64,000 bases of DNA from JAFAMS01 sp963715815 (lineage in GTDB: Bacteria > Vulcanimicrobiota > Vulcanimicrobiia > Vulcanimicrobiales > Vulcanimicrobiaceae): contig OY970278.1 of assembly GCA_963715815.1 (NCBI GenBank), positions 1,798,001 through 1,862,000 of the forward strand, in the 5' to 3' direction. A program made the position numbers and the translations under genes. This document shows, in pieces, positions 15,144 through 22,449 of the stretch. The notes below the pieces were generated by a model that had not been told where the DNA came from, did not search any database, and saw only the letters and a program-made list of their open reading frames with translations. The number at the start of each line of letters is the position of its first letter. Positions within the stretch are counted from its first letter, which is position 1.

Positions 15144-15452
15144 ATAAACTCGAACAACGGAAACGGTGAGGCCCGTACGCCGGCCGGCGAGGGCGAAGCG
15201 CTCGAGCTGCGCGAGACTTTCGTCGTCGAGACGACGGACGGCCGCGAGATCGAGTTTGAGGTCGTCGGTCTGGTCGAGGACGAGGATAAGACGACGTATG
15301 CAATCTGCTACAGCGAAGGTGAGGATGAATTCGTCGTCTCCGACGCGACCGGCAACCTGCTCGCAAACGAGGAGCTCGCGCAAGAGATCCTCGACGACTT
15401 TTTCGCTTTGGCAGAAGAAGCCGATGAAGACGAACCGGAGGCGAAATCGTAG
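15144..15452 (+). CDS. DUF1292 family acidic protein with ATA start
   Basis: A 102-residue acidic protein of the DUF1292 family (YrzB-like), function unknown. The family core is clear: ALELRETFVVETTDGREIEF, then EVVGLVEDEDKTTYAICYS, and EDEFVVSDATGNLLANEEL. No ATG, GTG or TTG opens this frame upstream of the conserved part. An ATA at 15144 sits 6 nt after a strong GGAGG (15133-15137), so ATA is the best start. Its TAG stop overlaps a GTA that is the likely start of the next gene. The gene is easily missed by gene finders that require standard starts. Confidence 0.8.
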   Translation: MNSNNGNGEARTPAGEGEALELRETFVVETTDGREIEFEVVGLVEDEDKTTYAICYSEGEDEFVVSDATGNLLANEELAQEILDDFFALAEEADEDEPEAKS

Positions 15453-16603
15453 CTAAGCAGGGTCCGGTTCTCTTCCTCTCGGCGAGTGTCGGCGTCGGCC
15501 ATACTTCGGCTGCAAAAGCTGTCGAAACGGCGCTCGGCGAGCACGATCTCGACGTGCGCATCGTCGATGCGTATCAACACGCCGTACCGTTCTTTTCGAA
15601 GATCGCCGCAGACGGTTACATCCGCATGGTCAAGATCGCACCGTGGATGTACGGATTTCTCTATGACCGTGTCGAGCGTGCGCGCAAGGTCGGTTCGTCG
15701 CGCAAATGGCTCAGTCGTCTGGGCGCGCAGAACCTGCATGCGCTCATCGAATCGATTCAGCCGAGCTGTGTGGTCTGCACGCACGCATTTCCGTGCGGCA
15801 TTATGGCCGACTATAAGAATACGATCGATCCGAAACTGCCGGTCATGGGAATCGTGACCGATTACGTCGTGCATCCGTTTTGGATCTACCGGAATATCGA
15901 TGCGTACGCGGTAGCTTCGCCGCAGATGCGCGACATGTTGATTTCGCGTGGCGTCAATCCGTCGCGCGTGCAAACGACCGGCATTCCGGTCGATCCGCGC
16001 TTCGGACTCGTGGCGTCAAAGACGCAGGCGCGTCGTGAACTTGGCTTCGGGTCGCTCGGAGGGCGGCGTCTCGTGCTTGTGATGGCCGGGGGTCTGGGCA
16101 TCGGTCCGCTCGAGATGATGTTGCGCGGCCTTGAAGACGTCTCGCATTCGGTCGCAGCCATCGTATTAACCGGGAAGAATACGCGTCGCGAAGCGCGCTT
16201 ACGTGAGTGGGCTTCGCGTCTTTCATATCCGGTGTTTGTGCGGGGTTTCGAAGATAATGTCTACGACTACATGCACGCTGCGGACATGTTGCTCACCAAA
16301 CCCGGTGGATTGACGATCTCAGAAGCACTCGTAGCACGCATTCCGATGGTGCTCGTAAAGCCACTGGGTGGACAGGAAGAACGCAACACGCGCCACTTTC
16401 TCAAGCATCGCGCGGCCCTGCGTGCTTATACGCGTGAGGACGTGACGCGCGCAGTCGAACGTCTCTTGGATGCGCAGCCGCATGACCTCGAGCGGCTGTT
16501 CTCACGCGCAGAAACTTTACGTAAGCCGGAAGCTGCCTCAGATGTCGCGCAGATGGTGCGACGCTTGGTTGGTCAGGATCTCGGCGCGCGAGCCTTTGCG
16601 TAA
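15449..16603 (+). CDS. MGDG synthase/UgtP-like lipid glycosyltransferase (GT28)
   Basis: A GT-B fold enzyme of about 384 residues. The N-terminal MGDG_synth domain begins with PVLFLSASVGVGHTSAAKAV, the acceptor-side glycine/histidine loop. The C-terminal GT28 domain has VLVMAGGLGIGPL and the donor-binding LLTKPGGLTISEALV, then MVLVKPLGGQEERN. Such enzymes put galactose or glucose on diacylglycerol at the inner membrane. The first canonical start (GTG at 15554) would delete the glycine loop, so the real start must be upstream. GTA at 15449 is 7 nt after GGAGG (15437-15441) and overlaps the previous TAG stop; ATC at 15446 is an alternative. Confidence 0.88.
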   Translation, partial: VAKQGPVLFLSASVGVGHTSAAKAVETALGEHDLDVRIVDAYQHAVPFFSKIAADGYIRMVKIAPWMYGFLYDRVERARKVGSSRKWLSRLGAQNLHALIESIQPSCVVCTHAFPCGIMADYKNTIDPKLPVMGIVTDYVVHPFWIYRNIDAYAVASPQMRDMLISRGVNPSRVQTTGIPVDPRFGLVASKTQARRELGFGSLGGRRLVLVMAGGLGIGPLEMMLRGLEDVSHSVAAIVLTGKNTRREARLREWASRLSYPVFVRGFEDNVYDYMHAADMLLTKPGGLTISEALVARIPMVLVKPLGGQEERNTRHFLKHRAALRAYTREDVTRAVERLLDAQPHDLERLFSRAETLRKPEAASDVAQMVRRLVGQDLGARAFA

Positions 16604-16650
16604 AGGAATTCCTGCCTCATAACGCAACCGCAAGCGTAGGAGATTACAAA

Positions 16651-17151
16651 ATGTTGAATGATTTTCGCGTCGCGTTCATGCGACGCGCTTTCATACCCCT
16701 CGCAATTATCGCAATGCTCGCATCTTCTGTTGCCGTACACGCCCAGACACCAACGGCTTCACCTAAGCCGCTGAAAATGATCGTTGGACATATACTCGTT
16801 ACGGTCGAGAATAAGTCGGAGACGTGCGCTTGGGTTTCTATCGCTCACGCTACGCCCTATACGCCGTGGGCGTGGATGACGGGCAAAGACAAGGCACGAT
16901 TCGTTAAGCCGAACGAAACCACCAAGTTCGAAGAGCTGTTTGGAAAACTTCCGGCACTCCCATTCGACTATCAAGTTAAAGTCGAGTCGACATTCATGGC
17001 GAGTCCCAACTGCACCGGCGGACACGCTGCTCCCGCTATAACGGAAGTGAACAAGGACATATACGAGTTTATGGGCTTCGGTCGCGCAATGGCGGAGCTT
17101 ACCGGTAAGTCGCCGTCCTCGTTCAGAGTGCGCATTTTCCCAAATAGGTAG
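16651..17151 (+). CDS. Secreted protein of unknown function
   Basis: A 166-residue protein I do not recognise. Residues 1-31 form a signal peptide (basic FMRRAFIPLAIIAMLASS, cleavage likely after VHA). The mature part starts QTPTASPKPLKMIVGHILV and contains two Cys residues (in SETCAWVS and SPNCTGG) that could form one disulfide. There is a clear ribosome-binding site, TAGGAG at 16637-16642, 8 nt before ATG. It stands just left of the island boundary and so belongs to the host chromosome. Confidence 0.75.
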   Translation: MLNDFRVAFMRRAFIPLAIIAMLASSVAVHAQTPTASPKPLKMIVGHILVTVENKSETCAWVSIAHATPYTPWAWMTGKDKARFVKPNETTKFEELFGKLPALPFDYQVKVESTFMASPNCTGGHAAPAITEVNKDIYEFMGFGRAMAELTGKSPSSFRVRIFPNR

Positions 17152-17215
17152 GGCGAGTACGCCCTGAGCGCGCAGGCGCGGCGCCCGGCCGGAGCGAACC
17201 GAGGCCAGCGCAATT

Positions 17216-17255
17216 GGAGAGGTGGCCGAGTGGCTGAAGGCGGCGGTTTGCTAAA
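17216..17255 (+). repeat. Left attachment repeat: stranded 5' half of tRNA-Ser
   Basis: Forty bases identical to the first 40 bases of the tRNA-Ser gene at 22450, ending just after the anticodon loop (TTTGCTAAA). After this point the sequence diverges, so it cannot fold as a full tRNA. An 11-base inverted copy of its first bases lies at 17341-17351 (GCCACCTCTCC), which may be chance or an integrase site. Confidence 0.85.
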
Positions 17256-17288
17256 GCCTTGAGTAGCCCGAACTAACGCGCACCAACA

Positions 17289-17321
17289 CAAACAGAGCCT
17301 TGTAAATCAAGGCTCTGTTTG
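17289..17321. terminator. Perfect 14-bp inverted repeat, possible bidirectional terminator
   Basis: CAAACAGAGCCTTG at 17289-17302 and its exact complement at 17308-17321 flank a 5-base loop (TAAAT). The A-rich start and T-rich end of the stem (AAAC/GTTT) give it the look of a rho-independent terminator that could act both ways. The remaining stretch 17152-17567 has no gene I can support: it holds the left repeat, this hairpin and a small CGGGCC/GGCCCG hairpin at 17355-17369. Confidence 0.5.
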
Positions 17322-17567
17322 CATCAAGGCGCACTGAGCCGCCACCTCTCCACCGGGCCAATGGCCCGCAGGTTCGGGAGCGCGACGACCTTTTCTGATT
17401 TTTAAGTTTGCCAGCAGGACGCGACCTACGGACTCGGGGGTTTGGCCTAGCGATTCGCTGAACAGAATCGGCGAATGTTTAGCGTTTCCCGTCAATGTGT
17501 TCTCCGAGATGTTTGCTGCTTTGGTAAACGATCCATCGCTGATGCGATAAGCTTAGCCGGGTAGTTC

Positions 17568-18587
17568 GTGGATTCAGGGTCGGCAACCGCATCTTACGAT
17601 ATCTTTATCGCACACGCGTCAGAAGATAAAGACAATTTTGTCGAACCACTTGCGAAGCTGCTCCGTCAGCGTGGGGTTACGGTCTGGTATGATCGTTTTG
17701 TTCTGAAGCCCGGCGACAGCCTAAGTCGCAAGATTGACGAGGGTCTGAGGACTTCAACATTTGGCCTTGTCGTATTGAGTCCGTATTTTTTCAAGAAATC
17801 ATGGCCGGACTCAGAATACCGCGCTTTATTGGCGTACGGACATATGGACGGCCGCAATCACATTATCCCGATCTGGCACGAAGTGACAAGAGAAGATGTG
17901 GCGCGCTATAGTCTTTTGCTTGTAGACATCATAGCCATCGACAGTAAGAGCGGAGTAGAAAGTGTGGCGAATGAGATCAAACAAATGGTTCATCCTGACC
18001 CAGTGGACAACGAGGAAAGCGCGCTCCCGGCCGCGCCTGGCCCAAAACAACGGAACGAGGAATACGACTTTGCGCCGTATAGGCTCGGTGCCGATAGCGT
18101 GCCGACAGATGCGCTTCCGTGGCATCCGCACTTTGTTCCGCAACAGCCGTGTTTGGAGATGCGGTTTGGCGCGCCAAACGTTACTCAGATTGTTAATCAT
18201 CTTGGGCAGACGCACAGATGGGGAGTTGACTGTACTGTCACCAACGTTGGATCAGGAACGGCCCGACATGTCCGTATGTTCATGCCAGGCCTAGTGATAT
18301 TCTCAATTGACTACATAGAGGCCGGCAAACCCGCAAAGACTTCTACATTTGTCGACGATAAACTCGCGTTTTGGAACGTGCTTAAGCCACCGCTGCAGAC
18401 TGTTTTTGAATACGAAGATGTTTCGGGTGTTCTGTATAGGCAATATGGGAAGATGCGTCAGGTGACCGTCCCGAGCGGCGCTTTCCACAGCTTCGATGTA
18501 GTAGAGCTAGGCAAACCATACCGCGTGAAGGAGCGAATCGTACGGGACGATACGCCCGCGAGTTGGATCGTTCCGATACCTCAGTGA
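17568..18587 (+). CDS. TIR-domain protein with C-terminal beta-rich domain
   Basis: A 339-residue protein. Residues 9-140 are a TIR domain of the bacterial TIR_2 type: YDIFIAHASEDKD, then GVTVWYDRFVLKPGDSLSRK, then FGLVVLSPYFFKKSWPDSEY, where E83 matches the usual catalytic glutamate of NAD-cleaving TIRs. After a Pro-rich linker, residues about 160-330 form an unrecognised, strand-rich domain with VDCTVTNVGSGTARHVRMF, which resembles an Ig-like or CARDB-like sandwich. Bacterial TIR proteins are often defence effectors that deplete NAD or make cyclic ADP-ribose signals; here that is inference from the fold and the island setting. GTG start; no clear Shine-Dalgarno site. Confidence 0.88.
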   Translation: MDSGSATASYDIFIAHASEDKDNFVEPLAKLLRQRGVTVWYDRFVLKPGDSLSRKIDEGLRTSTFGLVVLSPYFFKKSWPDSEYRALLAYGHMDGRNHIIPIWHEVTREDVARYSLLLVDIIAIDSKSGVESVANEIKQMVHPDPVDNEESALPAAPGPKQRNEEYDFAPYRLGADSVPTDALPWHPHFVPQQPCLEMRFGAPNVTQIVNHLGQTHRWGVDCTVTNVGSGTARHVRMFMPGLVIFSIDYIEAGKPAKTSTFVDDKLAFWNVLKPPLQTVFEYEDVSGVLYRQYGKMRQVTVPSGAFHSFDVVELGKPYRVKERIVRDDTPASWIVPIPQ

Positions 18588-18700
18588 CCACCACTCCAAC
18601 GAGATGATACTGAGCGCAGCGGCGCGCACAAGGACTGCCCAAAAGCGCCCAATTTCGCCGCGCAAAGAGAGTTCGTGTTTGTATCCGGCGCTCAGGAGCG

Positions 18701-19051
18701 CTAGCGCGTATTGCGCTTTCGAGTTGCTGTCGCGTTACGTTTTCGAACCCGTGATGCGGTCCTACCCCCGTTATCTTCTTTGAAGCCAAGCCACGTGAAA
18801 CACCATCCCGAAACGAGTATGAAGGCGCCGATCAACAAAGTCTCCTCGATGCCGGAAGGCGGAACGACCGGTGGAGGTTGGCGAGTAAAAAGCGCTATCG
18901 CGATGACCGCAACATCGGCAATGCTTAACACCAAGCGCGCGAAGACTATGGCGCCGAGTATGCCAATCGTCAGTATATTAATCCGCCCCGGAAGGGTGGT
19001 CGTTTCCGCTTCCCACGCGCCTTGCAGGAAGGCGCCTAATCCAGGGATCAG
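18701..19051 (-). CDS. Small membrane protein, third gene of island operon (CTG start)
   Basis: A 116-residue protein I do not recognise. It has about three hydrophobic stretches: INILTIGILGAIVFARLVLS, then IADVAVIAIALF, then ETLLIGAFILVSGWCFTWLG. It ends in an Arg/Lys-rich tail. A TTG start at 18934 would cut away the first helix. The frame is open back to 19051, where CTG overlaps the stop of the gene before (CTGA), the same coupling seen throughout the window, so I take CTG as start. It follows two unknown genes in a tight reverse-strand unit. Confidence 0.6.
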   Translation of the reverse strand: MIPGLGAFLQGAWEAETTTLPGRINILTIGILGAIVFARLVLSIADVAVIAIALFTRQPPPVVPPSGIEETLLIGAFILVSGWCFTWLGFKEDNGGRTASRVRKRNATATRKRNTR

Positions 19052-19473
19052 CGCCTTTGCTGTTTTGCTGCTGCGGCCGTCGCAGCAAGACCAATTGCTC
19101 CAACGATCAACATTAGGATTAGCGTTCCGCTGACCGCAAGCTTGCGTTCGGTTACATCTTCAGCGATTGACAAGAGTGCCACAACGGCAAGCGCTATGGC
19201 GCCAACGATCAGCATGAAAATGCCAGTGTCACTCGTGGCTGTCACAGATCGGGGGTTGCTCGCACTCATGGTGACATCGCGGAGTTGTTGTACCGCGACA
19301 TCGAGTGGCACCAAACCCTTGGGGTCCTGCATCTCTCTGTCGGTCACGGCCATAGCCGCCGCCCTGCTCAGCCACGAGACGTCCTTAGCCTCGCCGCCGA
19401 AATTCGCGGTAACTTGAAACTGCTTTTCAGAGCCGGACGCTGGTGAAAAGTTGGCAGACGCAAAGGCGGTCAT
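19048..19473 (-). CDS. Membrane protein of unknown function, second gene of island operon
   Basis: A 141-residue protein not recognised. The N-terminal 80 residues are soluble-looking, with FASANFSPASGSEKQFQVTA and a helical segment SWLSRAAAMAVTDREMQDP, then PLDVAVQQLRDVTM. The C-terminal third has two membrane helices, TGIFMLIVGAIALAVVALLS and GTLILMLIVGAIGLAATAAA, with a short charged loop between (EDVTERK). The two helices resemble each other, which suggests an internal repeat. The ATG overlaps the stop of the first gene (ATGA). Confidence 0.65.
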   Translation of the reverse strand: MTAFASANFSPASGSEKQFQVTANFGGEAKDVSWLSRAAAMAVTDREMQDPKGLVPLDVAVQQLRDVTMSASNPRSVTATSDTGIFMLIVGAIALAVVALLSIAEDVTERKLAVSGTLILMLIVGAIGLAATAAAAKQQRR

Positions 19474-20138
19474 AAAACGACAAAACCCTCGGCGAAGTCT
19501 TGCAGGTTCACAAGCCGTTCACCTACCGTGCGACGGAGATTGCGTACGGTAAGGGGGGGATCGACGCGAGTGAAGTCCCGCTCTGTAAGGCCTAGGAACC
19601 AGGCTTTTTCTGGAAGGGGGTCTGGGTCAGGCTTTAGCACGCCGTAAACCATCTGAAGTAGCTGTTCATGCTCCATCGGCCCGACCTGCGCAATGACGCG
19701 AACGTCCTCGATGAGCGCGTCGAGCATCATACCAACGTCAACGAACTCGGCATCTGTCAACCGCCGAAACGTTGGTGGATTCATACCTGCGTACATCGCC
19801 GTCGTCATGGTGTGAAAATCACGTTCATCCGCATCGTCGATAAAGATGCTCATAACCTGGAGCGACTGCACTAGCTCATTGCCGAAGTGCCGGTCGAACA
19901 GGTCCAAGAGTTGTGTCCGGATTGCGTTATCTCGCCACAGCACGCCCATGCTGTCCGTTTGTAAGCGGTACTCCGCACTCATGCCCTGAAGGATTATACC
20001 AGTCGGCGTGATGCCAATTTGTTGAAACGGCGTGATCGCGCTCGCTTCATCGGCAAACTGACCGCGTACGTCCAACACGCGCGAGACTTGCCTAAGAAAG
20101 CGAAACTCGACCCGGCCATGTACGCGCCGAACGGCCAT
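19470..20138 (-). CDS. Unknown soluble protein, first gene of island operon
   Basis: A 222-residue protein with no membrane segment and no family I recognise. It starts AVRRVHGRVEFRFLRQVSR and contains MSAEYRLQTDSMGVLWRDN, followed by helices rich in Leu and Asp (LVQSLQVMSIFIDDADERDF). The pattern of a strand-rich first third and helical rest recalls TIGR04255-type proteins, but I cannot support that. ATG start at 20138. It leads a three-gene reverse-strand unit with two membrane proteins, diverging from the small gene at 20331; the 192 bp between must hold both promoters. Confidence 0.65.
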   Translation of the reverse strand: MAVRRVHGRVEFRFLRQVSRVLDVRGQFADEASAITPFQQIGITPTGIILQGMSAEYRLQTDSMGVLWRDNAIRTQLLDLFDRHFGNELVQSLQVMSIFIDDADERDFHTMTTAMYAGMNPPTFRRLTDAEFVDVGMMLDALIEDVRVIAQVGPMEHEQLLQMVYGVLKPDPDPLPEKAWFLGLTERDFTRVDPPLTVRNLRRTVGERLVNLQDFAEGFVVL

Positions 20139-20330
20139 CTTCTGGGACTACCGCGCCGCCCGCTGGGCGCCTCCTGCTGTTCTTGAAGGCACCCACTTGG
20201 CGTCCGGGCACCCAGTCTTCCGAGATGAGTTGGGAAACCTCCTTACCAAAGTCGCAACCCCGCGCGCCGCGCCCTGTGTTTCGCAGCAAAAGGGACGCAT
20301 TGTCCACTTGTAATTGAGAAAGCGACGACT

Positions 20331-20579
20331 TTGGATTGCAAACACACCGAACTTGTTGTTAAGCCTGCTGATCCGCCCGTCGAGGGATCGCAGTACGCAA
20401 CTTTCTTGTACGCCTGTAAAGCGTGCGACCAAACCGTGGCGGTCGGAGAACTCGCCGTGCTTCAGTGGCATTACACGCTTATCAAACGCGCGCTCGACCG
20501 AATCGAGACCAGGGTTGACGATCTCTCGCAGCGTGTAGAGTACGCTCTCGAAAATCGGAAGGCGCGCCAAAGCGCTTAG
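20331..20579 (+). CDS. Small protein with Cys pairs and coiled-coil tail
   Basis: An 82-residue protein, unrecognised. The first half has Cys and His residues that could bind one metal ion: DCKHTEL, and later YACKACDQTVAV. The second half is a predicted coiled coil, with YTLIKRALDRIETRVDDLSQ then RVEYALENRKA. TTG start. It is divergent from the three-gene operon. The coil pattern resembles that of the small reverse-strand protein at 21201-21416. Confidence 0.5.
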   Translation: MDCKHTELVVKPADPPVEGSQYATFLYACKACDQTVAVGELAVLQWHYTLIKRALDRIETRVDDLSQRVEYALENRKARQSA

Positions 20580-20592
20580 CGCGGGCAATTAC

Positions 20593-20814
20593 ATGCCTTT
20601 GTACCGAGTCAGAAAACAAGATATCGACATCCTCGTTGAAGCGAGCGGTCGCGGCTCAGAGTCAAAGAGAACCCATTCGGACGTTGAACTCGACATGCTG
20701 CTCGCTGCTCTCACTTTAGGGTCGGTCATTACGTGCATGACGACGCTCGATAATGGCGATCTTCTCGTGCAGGTGGGCGTAGGCCGCGGGCCACAGAGTC
20801 CTTCAAGACGTTAG
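20593..20814 (+). CDS. Small hypothetical protein
   Basis: A 73-residue protein with no recognisable family. It begins PLYRVRKQDIDILVEASGR and carries a hydrophobic strand-like stretch (MLLAALTLGSVITCMTTL) followed by NGDLLVQVGVGRG. ATG start 13 bp after the previous gene, so probably co-transcribed. The length and the reading of alternating hydrophobic residues are consistent with a small beta-rich domain, but this is weak evidence. Confidence 0.4.
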   Translation: MPLYRVRKQDIDILVEASGRGSESKRTHSDVELDMLLAALTLGSVITCMTTLDNGDLLVQVGVGRGPQSPSRR

Positions 20815-21204
20815 CTTGGAGCGCTTACACGCCAAGAACGCTTTGTAACTGCGGAGCGCGGAACGAAACGTTCGTAGCGAATGGCCTCCAGGAGCACTCC
20901 GCTCCGTCGGTTTCGTTGCTCGCATAAAGCGCTGAACTGTCAGAGTGAAGGGCTCGCCGGCAAACGGCACAACTGCAAGCGCGTCATCGAATTTCGGAGA
21001 AGAGCGGCGAAGCACGCTATGCTGACCGGCTAAGCGTAAACGCACCACGCCGCGTTCCAAAAACGGCAGCGGAACCGTCTTCGGATTCTCCGATACGAGC
21101 GGGCACAGAGTTCGTAGGAGTTCCGATCTCACGGCCGTCCACGGAAAGCCGACGCGCAACGGCTCCCGCGTTCCCTCTCTGCGTCCACGAAGGGAAATCC
21201 TCAT
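20803..21204 (-). CDS. Hypothetical protein, reverse strand of island
   Basis: A 133-residue basic protein, not recognised. Segments such as LRTLCPLVSENPKTVPLPFL, then ERGVVRLRLAGQHSVL, and ALAVVPFAGEPFTLTVQRF read like protein and not like random translation. Its ATG overlaps the stop of the upstream small gene (ATGA). The C-terminal 30 residues are Arg/Ser/Lys-rich and overlap the end of the forward gene at 20593. Another frame (21017-21226) competes on the same strand, so confidence is limited. Confidence 0.4.
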   Translation of the reverse strand: MRISLRGRREGTREPLRVGFPWTAVRSELLRTLCPLVSENPKTVPLPFLERGVVRLRLAGQHSVLRRSSPKFDDALAVVPFAGEPFTLTVQRFMRATKPTERSAPGGHSLRTFRSALRSYKAFLACKRSKLTS

Positions 21205-21416
21205 CGGCTCGCTTTCGCGATCTCATCGAGTTGCTGTTCGATTGTATCGAGCCGTTCGTTGACGCCGCTCAGCTTGTTAGAGAGAGGGTTCAAGTCAGGA
21301 CGGTCGCCCGCAATCCTACGCTGCCGTAGAGCGAACCCTTCGAGGTTACGCGTCGCTGTGACAACGCGCGGGCAAATGTGCTGGAAGTTCATTTTAGTGA
21401 GCTTTGGCAGCTTCAC
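21201..21416 (-). CDS. Small coiled-coil protein
   Basis: A 71-residue protein, or 63 residues if the ATG at 21392 (MNFQHICPRV) is used. The second half is a likely coiled coil: PLSNKLSGVNERLDTIEQQL followed by DEIAKASR, with leucines and isoleucines in heptad-like spacing. It overlaps the 5' end of the integrase remnant on the other strand, which is easier to accept if the 21392 start is right. Not recognised. Confidence 0.4.
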   Translation of the reverse strand: MKLPKLTKMNFQHICPRVVTATRNLEGFALRQRRIAGDRPDLNPLSNKLSGVNERLDTIEQQLDEIAKASR

Positions 21417-22406
21417 GTCGAGCCTGTCCTCGGCTCAACGGTGCTCGCCAAGCTGACGCCGGCAGCGTTGAGTGCGCTGTACGCCCATCTCCAGACGAAG
21501 CCACGCAAGCGCCTCTTTCGCAAACGTGGGGAAGAGGCGAAGATCTGTATCGGGCGGTTGCCGCTGAGCGCGCGGACGGTGTTGTCGGTACACAGGTTCA
21601 TCCATACTGTGCTGCGATGGGGGCGAACGGCTCAACGTAATCGACCGCAATGCCGTGCGTTCGGTAATCGTACCGAAACCCAAGGCACCGCGGGTGCGCG
21701 GACTAACGGCAGAAGAAGCCGCCGCTTTCCTCGATGCTGCGAAAGAGTCGCGCTTGCGGGCGTTCTTCATGCTGGCTTTGCTGACGGGTGCGCGCCGCGG
21801 TGAACTCGCTGCTGACCTGGGATGCGGTGAACCTCCGGAACAATGACTATCTGCCAAGCCTTTAGCGAGTTGCACGGGCGTGGGCGCCGGCCGACGATGC
21901 ACCTCAAGCCACCGAAGACCAACCAAGTGCGAACAATCGCGCTTGCGGTTGCGGCAATCGACGCGCTTCGCACACAGAAGGCGCAGATTGCAGCCGACAA
22001 ACTCAAAGTAGGTATCGCGCTCTACCGCGATCAGGGTTTCGTCTTTGCAGACGAACTCGGAGAGCCGCTGCGACTCGACCTGCTAACCAAAACATTCGCA
22101 ACAATCGCGAAGAAGGCGAAGTTGGCGGGCGTGACGCTACACTCGTTGCGGCACAGCACGGCGACGATTCTGCTCGCCTCGGGGACGGACGTGCGAACTG
22201 TTGCTGGAATCCTCGGGCATGCATCCGCGAAGATGACGCTCGATGTTTATGGCCACGTCATCCCGGGACTTGCGGGCCGCGCGCTCGACGGACTCGGGGA
22301 GACACTCGCTCTCGCTCAAGCTCGGCGTTCAGGAGAAACAGCGGCTCGGGGGGAAAGTGGCGCTTCGTGCGAAGCGATGGCCCGCAGACGGCCCGCAGCG
22401 ACCTAA
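21378..22406 (+). pseudogene. Tyrosine recombinase (integrase), frameshifted
   Basis: Remnant of a phage-type integrase in at least three frames. Frame 1 (from 21378) gives the core-binding domain, SELWQLHVEPVLGSTVLAKL then TPAALSALYAHL. A run of five G near 21617 shifts it; frame 2 then gives GLTAEEAAAFLDAA and the box I arginine in LLTGARRGEL. Around 21805-21812 it shifts again (LTWDAVNL), and a third shift near 21843 enters frame 3, with TLHSLRHSTATILL (HxxR) and GHASAKMTLDVYGH (nucleophile Tyr). Each shift is one extra base. The N-terminal arm-binding part is also missing. The enzyme is probably dead, unless the indels are sequencing errors. It ends 43 bp before the tRNA-Ser target. Confidence 0.85.
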
Positions 22407-22449
22407 GTCGGATCAACGCTCTGCACGAAAACCTTGTCACAACAAGTAT

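Noticed and set aside
17216..17351. Possible complete tRNA-like RNA made of the left repeat and the inverted CCACCTCTCC
   Set aside because: The acceptor strands could pair, but there is no T-arm (TTCGA) or variable arm between them, so it cannot be a working tRNA.
17307..17495. Small reverse-strand frame in the left junction of the island
   Set aside because: It starts in the junction repeats and has no ribosome-binding site or recognisable content.
21017..21226. Competing reverse-strand frame in the island
   Set aside because: Overlaps a longer frame that is coupled by ATGA to its neighbour; its translation is low-complexity Arg/Ser/Gly.
21600..21850. Programmed frameshifting in the integrase
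   Set aside because: Three separate shifts plus a missing N-terminus fit decay or sequence error better than a regulated frameshift.
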